This document shows positions 57,569 to 64,000 of a DNA stretch of 64,000 nucleotides, piece by piece. This DNA comes from Cenococcum geophilum 1.58 (Eukaryota > Ascomycota > Dothideomycetes > Gloniales > Gloniaceae), in NCBI GenBank assembly GCA_001692895.1, contig KV748177.1:4068130-4132129 (forward strand), written 5' to 3'. A model generated the notes under the pieces. It was not told the DNA's origin. It did no database searches and saw only the letters and a program-made list of their open reading frames with translations. How positions within the stretch are numbered: position 1 is the stretch's first letter; each line of letters opens with the position of its first letter. The translations under genes were made by a program, and so were the position numbers.

Positions 57569-58977
57569 TTATAAGTCATCTGGCGAGACTCTCTGTACAA
57601 TAATTCCTGTCGCTGCACCGCCCCCATTGCAGATCGCCGCAAGGCCATACTGACCCACTTTAAGTTGGTGTAGCAGAGTAACAAGGATCCTGCTGCCCGA
57701 GCTGCCGAGTGCATGTCCGAGTGCGATGGCGCCGCCTCTGGGGTTAACGTTCTCGACCCCAAGACCCAGAATCTTGGCGTTGGCTTTGATGACTGCGGCG
57801 AAGGCCTCGTTGAACTCCCAAACACTGATATCAGACTTCTGGAGGCCGGACTGGGCGAGGAGTTTCTCTACCGCTGTGGCAGGTGCAACTGGGAAATCAA
57901 TGGGATCTATTCTAAATTAGCAAGACTCTAAGGAGGGGCTTGAATATACGAACCAATTGCAGCATCAGCGTACGCGACGATACGTGCGAGAACACGGCTA
58001 TCACTGCCGTACTGCTTTGCAATTTCCTTGCTTCCTAGCACAAGTGCTGATGCACCATCGTTGAATGAGGAGCTATTCGCAGCAGTGACACTCCCAGTTC
58101 CATCCCTCACAAACGCAGGCTTCAGCGTGGGCACCTTCTCGAGCTTCAATTTGTTATATCCTTCGTCCTCTGAAACCACCACTTCGCCCTTCTTAGTCTT
58201 CACAGTCACCGGCACGACCTCATCCTTGAACAGTCCAGCAGCCCAGGCCTCTTGCGCGCGCTTGTATGTGAGAATGGCGAACTCGTCCTGCTCTTCCCGA
58301 GAGATGCCGTATTTCTTAGCCGTGTTCTCCGCGCAGTTCCCCATATGGATCTGATTATACACATCCCACAGACCATCTCCAACTAGCCCATCGACCAGCT
58401 TCTGCTCGCCAAATGCCGGCTGCTGGCTTGCCCGATTGAGGTAATACGGCACCCTCGTCATATTCTCAAACCCGCCAGCTACTTGTGCTTCGGCCTGGCC
58501 CAGCTGGATTGTGCTCGCAGCGATTGTGACGGCTTTGAGACCCGATGCGCATACTTTGTTCACTGTTGTGGCTTCGACCGAGGTAGGAAGGCCAGCGAAG
58601 ATGGAGGCTTGTCGAGCGGGAGCTTGCCCCATGCCGGCGGCGAGCACGTTTCCCATATGCACAGCATCTATCTTTGAGACTGGCACTTTGGATTTCTCCA
58701 GCACGGACTTGATTGCGGTAGCGCCGAGTTGGGGGGCGGGGACGGTTGTGAAGGCACCATTGAACTATTGGAGTGAGCAAAGAGGGCTCCGGAAGACTAC
58801 AGGAAGACTTACGACTCCCGTAGGTGTTCTTGAGGCGCTGAGAACGTATGCATCCCGTATTTCCTTCTGCGCCGGCCGTAATGTGCTGAATTGACGCTGG
58901 ATAGTGGCGAGTCTTTGCTGTGCTCGCGGAAGTGAGCGGGCGGCGGAGCCAAGCGGGGCGCGGAGAGCGGAGGACAT
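57569..58977 (-). CDS. Acetyl-CoA acetyltransferase (thiolase), mitochondrial type
   Basis: Three exons (58977-58813, 58764-57950, 57911-57569) give 440 codons plus stop in one frame. Introns are 48 and 38 nt, the second with a TGCTAAT branch site. The enzyme condenses two acetyl-CoA to acetoacetyl-CoA or runs the reverse, serving ketone/isoleucine breakdown or sterol precursors. Residues 1-40 are Arg/Ser/Ala-rich without acidic residues, a mitochondrial targeting sequence. [13 protein letters not shown] starts the domain. Cys127 in [11 protein letters not shown] is the acylated nucleophile. NEAFA, His393 in [14 protein letters not shown] (the family usually has HPLGASG) and Cys421 in ICNGGGAA complete the active site. 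Length is normal for ACAT1-like proteins. The 38-nt intron is unusually short but is needed to restore the frame. Confidence 0.92.
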
Positions 58978-59924
58978 TGCGGTATTAGATGGCTCAGCCA
59001 GGGCTTATGCAAAGAGAAATGAGGAAACAGAGAGACGGCTCGTGTTGTTTACTGCTTCGTCACATGTTGGCGATGTGTGCGCAAGTTGACGTATGTAGCT
59101 GCTGTGGGGAATGCTGGTTGCTTGGTCCGCCCTCGGCCCGAGCTATCGGTTTGTATCGCTCTAAATTTCTGGGCCATTAACCGAGAGCTCCACGGCGATT
59201 TCATGGCTTATTTCGACAAACTACTGGAAAGGCTGCGATGAGATCTCCTAGTCCGATTACCTCTGTGCATAATATGACTACGTATACGGGTTTTATCTCA
59301 AGCGGTTGGAAATTCCATCTTCCTCAACACTGTTTCCAATCAGTGCAGGCCTGTCTATCCCTTCCAACGCTGGTTTGTGTCCAACTGTTATCGATAAGAG
59401 CTGGCCAATAGAATCAATTAGATCAAGGCTCCGTGACCATACACGTACTTTTGATTCTGGTGTTCGCGCACAGACCACGTTCTCGTTGGATAAGCAGGGG
59501 TCCAAACTATTTGAGTGCTCTATATGTAAATGTATTTGTAGTGTGAAAATCTCCAACGATATCTAGTCACGTGCTCAATGCTTCCAGCGTGGTTTCAGAG
59601 GCGCAAGGTGTGATGTCTCTGGTTGCCCCTGAATCCACCAAATTGCATTTTTTATGAAAGCAAGATTTCCCTACCCATTAGGTAACCACTAATACCTAGC
59701 ATAATATTCAGATAGGTAATATTCCACCGGCGATGACTGCGTAAAAATCTCTGGGTGTCTATCTAAAGTTGCCGGTATTGATGGCCAGCCCTGCGGTGGC
59801 CTCAGACAGAAAGTCCCCATATGCTGACGTGAATGGCTTGACAAGGGTGCATTCAGGGGGCCTATTTCAACTCAGCTCAAATCCTTTACTGCTGTAATGA
59901 AACTATCAAGTAGGACTCATCTCG
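58978..59924. other. Divergent intergenic region
   Basis: Separates the thiolase gene (minus) from the small membrane protein ORF (plus). It contains the MITE-related arm at 59355. No gene recognised. Confidence 0.5.
59355..59420. repeat. Single arm related to the 52171-52319 MITE
   Basis: CTATCCCTTCCAACGCTGG, then GTCCAAC, TATCGATAAG and TGGCCAAT, in the same order and spacing as 52172-52234. The opposite arm was not found, so it is truncated or is part of a larger element. Confidence 0.55.
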
Positions 59925-60344
59925 ATGGCCGATAGCTCTGCGATTTCCTTGGAGAATATCCAACCCTCACGGGCACCTGGGTCTGGTCCGCCTAATACTG
60001 CTATAACCGCTCAATCAGACTCTGGATCAAGCTCCTCATCACCGCCTTTAGCCTCTTCAACGGAGACAGCCCCTACTACTACCGAAACGCCAAGCACTAG
60101 CGATGTCTCGGCTAGTCCAGCAGCCTCACCAGGCGGATCTTCTTCTATCAATGCACCAAAAGAACGCGGAAATGCTTTCGTTTCATTCATGAGACCAATA
60201 TCTACTATTACGAGATTCGTTGTTGTCTTCATCTTTGGCTTGATAGCCTGGTTTGAGGCAGGCTATGCAAATGCTTTTGCGCGAAAAAGCTATGAGTTAT
60301 CACTTTGGGCTACGTGCCGTGATCACCAGGTATCTGATAGCTAA
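59925..60344 (+). CDS. Small Ser/Thr/Pro-rich single-pass membrane protein (hypothetical)
   Basis: This 139-codon open frame has a start in favourable context (CTCGATGGCC). Residues 1-80 are low-complexity Ser/Thr/Pro/Ala, and about 94-114 form a hydrophobic helix (TRFVVVFIFGLIAWF). A short region AFARKSYELSLWATCRDHQ follows. This layout resembles small ascomycete hypothetical membrane proteins. CAG/GTATCTGA at about 60329 could be a splice donor, with an acceptor near CTACTAG (about 60388), which would replace the last four residues with a short different C-terminus. Function is unknown. Confidence 0.5.
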   Translation: MADSSAISLENIQPSRAPGSGPPNTAITAQSDSGSSSSSPPLASSTETAPTTTETPSTSDVSASPAASPGGSSSINAPKERGNAFVSFMRPISTITRFVVVFIFGLIAWFEAGYANAFARKSYELSLWATCRDHQVSDS

Positions 60345-60524
60345 GTTTATCATACGCGTCAAATGAGCTGGCTGGACTTCATCTACTAGACCAACCTTCA
60401 TGTGCTCGCTGTAAAGCGGTCCATTATACTTGCTCACCATCCGATTCAGGGGTTAAGCTAAGCCGCCGTAATACCATACTGCTTCTTAATAGTATCCGTA
60501 GGCTTTGAATTAAATTCATTGGTA

Positions 60525-62690
60525 TCACTCCTTGTCATATGCAGCCAGGAAGTTCCCACATACCTTTTCCGCCATGGCATAAACCGTCGCCTGCGGCCCA
60601 CTCCCCGGGGTCAATGAAAACACGCTCGCACCCGCAACCCGCAACCCCGTCACGCCATAAACCCTCAATTCATCATCCACCACGCCGCCAAGCTCCCGTT
60701 TCATCATAGCAGCCGTACAGTATATATGCGCATTAGGCGGCCCTATCAGGCCCCTCGACACCGTTTTCAACTGCGCGTCGGTGGTCAGGTTGGCTCCGAG
60801 ACTCAGCTCGGTTGGCCCGAGGACTTGCATCGGCGGTGTGGCCATCAGTTCCCTGTTCTTGCGGAACAGGGCGAGGACGACCTCGAGATCGATGGGGTCC
60901 GTGAGCGAGCCGAAGTCGATGAGCGGGTTCGCCAGCGGGTCCGTCGTGTTGAGCGTGATGGAGGCTCGGCTGAACGGCTTGACCATGTAGATGGTGGTGT
61001 CAGGCCAGTGTTCCAGCTGATGCTGCCGACGGGCGCGCTGAAGAGGCCGTGTTTCTGAGCGAGGATGTTTCGCTGCGCGACGTAACCTGTAAGGACAGTG
61101 AGTCGGTGCTTGACGGGAGGAAGCTTGCTGGGTCCTCGAATCGGGCGAGGTTCACGATTGAGGCGTATTTCGATGTCGCGTTCCCCAGAGGCAACTGGAT
61201 GAAAACGTTTGCCGTCTGCCGAGTCAATGTGTATGCGCCTTGCCGCGAGGATTCGTAAAGTGCAAGTTTTTCCGCGTCGGAGATTGTATTGGATAACAGG
61301 GTGCCAGCGTTAGGCTCGATATTGGATTGAACTGTGATTGGGGGGTATTTCAGTAATGGCAACGAGAGTACTTTGAAGAGGATGAAATGGCCAAACGTCA
61401 CTGTGGGAGCATATCGAAACCCGTCGGAAAATTCCTACACTAAAGATCTGCGGAACGGATACGCACAACTATAATTGATGTCAAGAGTCATGATCCTGGG
61501 ATTTTGCCCGACTCCAGGAAGATCCGCAATTGTATCAATCCTCAAATTCTGGAGATACGCTTTTGGCATAATTCCGGAAAGGTGGAGGATCCGGGGCGCA
61601 TGCATAGCGCTAGCTGCTACCATGACTTCCTTTTTGGCCGTGACGTTACCAATTTCTCCAGTATTACGGGATATGTACTTGATCCCAATCGTCTTCTTCT
61701 CTTTCAAGAATACCTTACTAACATCATGCTCAGCCAAGAGATGATAGCTAGGCCACGAGCCTATCACCCTATCATAATGCGCAATGCGTGCATAGGATCG
61801 AGTTTCGTTACGCGGGTCTAGCGCCTTCAAGAGCCAGAAGAGTCCAATAGCACCACCGTCGTTTGGATCTGTTGCTTCCTTTATGCCAACTGTTGTGGTC
61901 GCATTCTAGAAGTTTTCTATAAATATTGGGTCGGCACAAGAGCATCCATATTGAGAGAAAGATGTGCATACTGTCCCCTGCGTAGTTAAATGGAGAATAA
62001 CTTGCCTGGACTGGTCCGCTGAAACCATGTACTGCATCAGCCCAAGGGATGTTGTAATCTCTGGCCAATGACGGATCCGGCCTTGTGAAGTTCTCACTTC
62101 GATATTTGTAAATATGGCAACAGGTATCAAAGGTGTCTATGTCTTACTTTCTTAAAGTAAGGTAAACCATCCCATCCCCATGCATTGCCTTCTAGTGACT
62201 CCCACGAACTATAGTCTTCTTTCGCGCAACGGACGAAGAACACGGTGTTCACCGTGGAGCCACTACTAACGACTGCTCCCATTGGAGCAAATAATGTTAC
62301 ATTGTTCAGTTCAGCCTGAGGAGTACCGAAGATTTTTTGCCATAAATAAGAGAAGGGGTTGTAGGCACCAGGGATAAGAACAGTTGCCTCTCCTTGGTCA
62401 AAAGGGCCATATTCCACTACAAGAAAAGATACTATAGATAAGATTTGAGGGCATGAACCTTAGTGAAAATTCATCAGCAGCAAACCCACCTTTTGAGTCC
62501 TCAGTTAGGCGATCGGCGACTGTGAGACCCGCTATACCTCCTCCAGCTATAACGAAATCATATGATGTATTTGAAACGGTCTCTTTTCTGACAATGCGGG
62601 CATATTTGCCAAGGGAATGACCGCCGATCTGGAGGTGGTGATGATGTTGAGGAGGAGCGCTTTGAAGAGCATGTTAGCAGCTTGTTTTTG
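60525..62690 (-). pseudogene. GMC-family (glucose-methanol-choline) oxidoreductase gene, frameshifted
   Basis: Minus-strand pieces cover a whole GMC flavoenzyme in several frames. VSNTSYDFVIAGGGIAGLTV (about 62575-62520) is the FAD-binding G-x-G-x-x-G. A 58-nt intron (62489-62432) leads to FLVVEYGPFD, then FGTPQAELNN and NAWGWDGLPYFKK to about 62148, where an intron starts. ARDYNIPWADAVHGFSGPVQ, ALDPRNETRSYARIAHYD (61820) and IDTIADLPGVGQN (61515) follow. At 61490 the family's F-Q-D-H reads P-R-I. ANVFIQLPLGN and KPFSRASITLNTTDPLANPL follow, and the end has ELGGVVDDELRVYGVTGLRV and SGPQATVYAMAE, with Gly where the catalytic His-x-Q-A-T is expected. At least three frame breaks are not explained by introns, and a stop lies near 61435. 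It would have oxidised alcohols or sugars, probably as a secreted enzyme. The N-terminal frame break near 62620 could also be a sequencing error. Confidence 0.8.
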
Positions 62691-63222
62691 GATTCGCGCT
62701 TTTCCTCGAGGGAAGAGGACGTGGACGCCACTTAATGCATCTCTTCTGCTTTGCCCTGCGCAATTCAACTTAGCTCTCGCCGAGCTGTGCCCGGAAATTG
62801 CGCCGCGATTGAGCTCCTTAGACCACGTGCTCATTTTAGGCAATTAAATACACGTAGTTGGGTCCTCCGACCTGCATTTTCGAGCCGGACAACTTGCAGT
62901 GAGGCTGAGAATTTAAGAGAGCTGATTGGCTGAGGGCGGGCTAGTGGATGGTAGTTTAGGCAAAAGCTCGGGCTGCGTAACGATAAGTTAGTTACGGTAC
63001 CTGACTGGTAAGGGTAAGCTGCACTTTTACAAAACTAGATGTAAGCTGGAGGTAGAAGAAACGAAAGCGGGGTTAGATGCGGCCAAGATTAAATCAGCAG
63101 ATGATTAGCTCAATTCTTATCGGGTTAGACCTGTCGAGGAAATCACTGATATATCTCTAGCTCTCCCGTCGAGCCAGTGTTCATCAATTATGTTGGCCAC
63201 GGAGGTAGCTTTACTGCTGAGG
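62691..63222. other. Spacer without a gene
   Basis: Short overlapping ORFs only (62547-62933 region). Presumed former promoter of the GMC gene, then plain sequence. Confidence 0.4.
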
Positions 63223-63352
63223 TGTCGGACACCGAACGACTACGGACACCGAAGGTCGAACTAGGGTTATTTTCCTTATGTATATTAGGGCTCTTAGAGC
63301 CACCTTAAATAAAAGACAGATCACTCATTCAATTCTGTGTCTCTACCCATCA
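63223..63352 (+). mobile_element. LTR-like segment before a retroelement gag
   Basis: Starts TGTCGGACACCGAACGACTA, contains TATATTAGGGCTCTTAGAGC and AATAAA, and ends near CTACCCATCA. Typical small Copia-type LTR features, directly upstream of a gag-like relic. The right partner would lie outside the window. Confidence 0.45.
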
Positions 63353-63499
63353 GCTAGCTAATGTCACTTGTCGTGATACCTGCCTGGCTGACAGTTATGA
63401 GCCCGGTAACCTTCTAAGCACCAGCAAGATCTTAGTGGCCAGACGACTACCACTAAGCCTCTTTGAGCATAGTTTGTTACGAAATATCGCGTGCTTTAT

Positions 63500-64000
63500 G
63501 CGTAAGCGCGTCTCTTTATATAACCTTAAAAGAACCTTAAAACAAAAGCCACTATAGCAACCAAGGACTCTATAAACCCTCTTTTGCTAACCTAAAAAGA
63601 CTGGCCTATATAGTTTTAATTTATCCGCTAAGAAGTAAGTTTTGCGAAGATCTAGGACTATATTAACCTAGATAAGACGGAGAACGAAATTAAGTAAAAC
63701 ACTAAGCCAGCTATACCTACGATAGTAGCAGCTCCTGCAGTACCTGTAGCGGATCCTGCAGCACTAATAGCGGATCCTGCAGCTTCTGCAGCACTAGTAG
63801 CGGCTCCTACAGCATTAGTAGCAACTCTAGCGTCTACTAGAATAGCTACACCTGGGTTATTGAGTTAAGGATAATAACCTTAGTAATCTCTAGAGATATA
63901 GAGAATGCTCTTTAAGCTCTATAAGCTCTAATAACAGGACTACCTAAAGCGGGAAGAGAAGCTCTATACGTTTATAGCACTCTTGCATACTACTATAGGC
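63500..64000 (+). pseudogene. Retroelement gag relic, RIP-altered, runs off the right edge
   Basis: The plus frame, reading TAG as Gln/Trp, gives KDWPIQFQFIRQEVSFAKI and DYINLDKTENEIKQ (about 63590-63695), resembling the W-x-x-W and I-W-x-x-L-N-P-D region at the start of fungal Copia gag proteins. An Ala/Pro/Val-rich repeat tract follows (63720-63835). Confidence 0.5.
63720..63835. repeat. GCAGCACTAGTAGCGGATCCT-like short repeats
   Basis: Words of the type CCTGCAGCACTAGTAGCGG recur four to five times with changing length, encoding an Ala/Pro/Val/Asp-rich tract in the gag relic. Confidence 0.6.

Noticed and set aside
1..64000. tRNA, rRNA or other structured RNA genes
   Set aside because: No tRNA-like B-box with matching arms or rRNA-like sequence was seen by eye; a covariance-model scan was not possible.

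Overview
This looks like a window from a filamentous ascomycete (Pezizomycotina) genome with strong RIP (repeat-induced point mutation). Intact genes have short 38-58 nt introns with GTRAGT-like donors and CTAAC-like branch sites. Long stretches are saturated with TpA, and their old reading frames carry TAA/TAG where CAA/CAG is expected. The window is a mosaic of AT-equilibrated repeat blocks and GC-balanced islands. No rRNA, tRNA or CRISPR array was seen.

1-8.1 kb: a head-to-tail array of about 3.54-kb units. The minus-strand frame of each unit reads, allowing for RIP stops, as a Crypton-type tyrosine recombinase: a CBF3/Ndc10-like core, a repetitive linker and a GCR1_C-like domain. 8.1-16 kb: RIP-degraded genes that look like host or cargo genes. 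These are a class 3 lipase whose catalytic Ser codon has become Leu, a convergent glycine-rich-domain (DUF1399/GRDP-like) gene and a long unrecognised gene. 16-28.8 kb: a GC-balanced island with an 0.8-kb palindromic element, a TA-flanked MITE, an intact 5-exon Kelch-type membrane protein gene, a broken Fic gene and LTR relics.

28.8-48.6 kb: a nested RIP block. It holds two loci of the same 12-bp minisatellite, a full-length LINE (13-15 bp target duplication) and a short 5'-truncated tail of the same family, both inside an older LINE copy, a full-length Copia element (173-bp LTRs, ATATC target duplication) inside another LINE copy, and inverted LINE arms that keep the empty site of the LINE insertions. 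48.6-64 kb: a second GC-balanced island with an internally deleted Copia element, a beta-carbonic anhydrase gene, a 417-bp MITE, a mitochondrial acetyl-CoA acetyltransferase gene, a small Ser/Thr/Pro-rich membrane protein ORF, a frameshifted GMC oxidoreductase gene, and a degraded retroelement gag at the right edge.

The confidently intact genes are the Kelch protein, carbonic anhydrase and thiolase, each with a splice model that keeps one open frame. They have separate roles and do not form a cluster. The most unusual parts are the tandem Crypton-like array and the adjacent RIP-killed non-transposon genes. All domain names come from motif recognition by eye; no database search was run.
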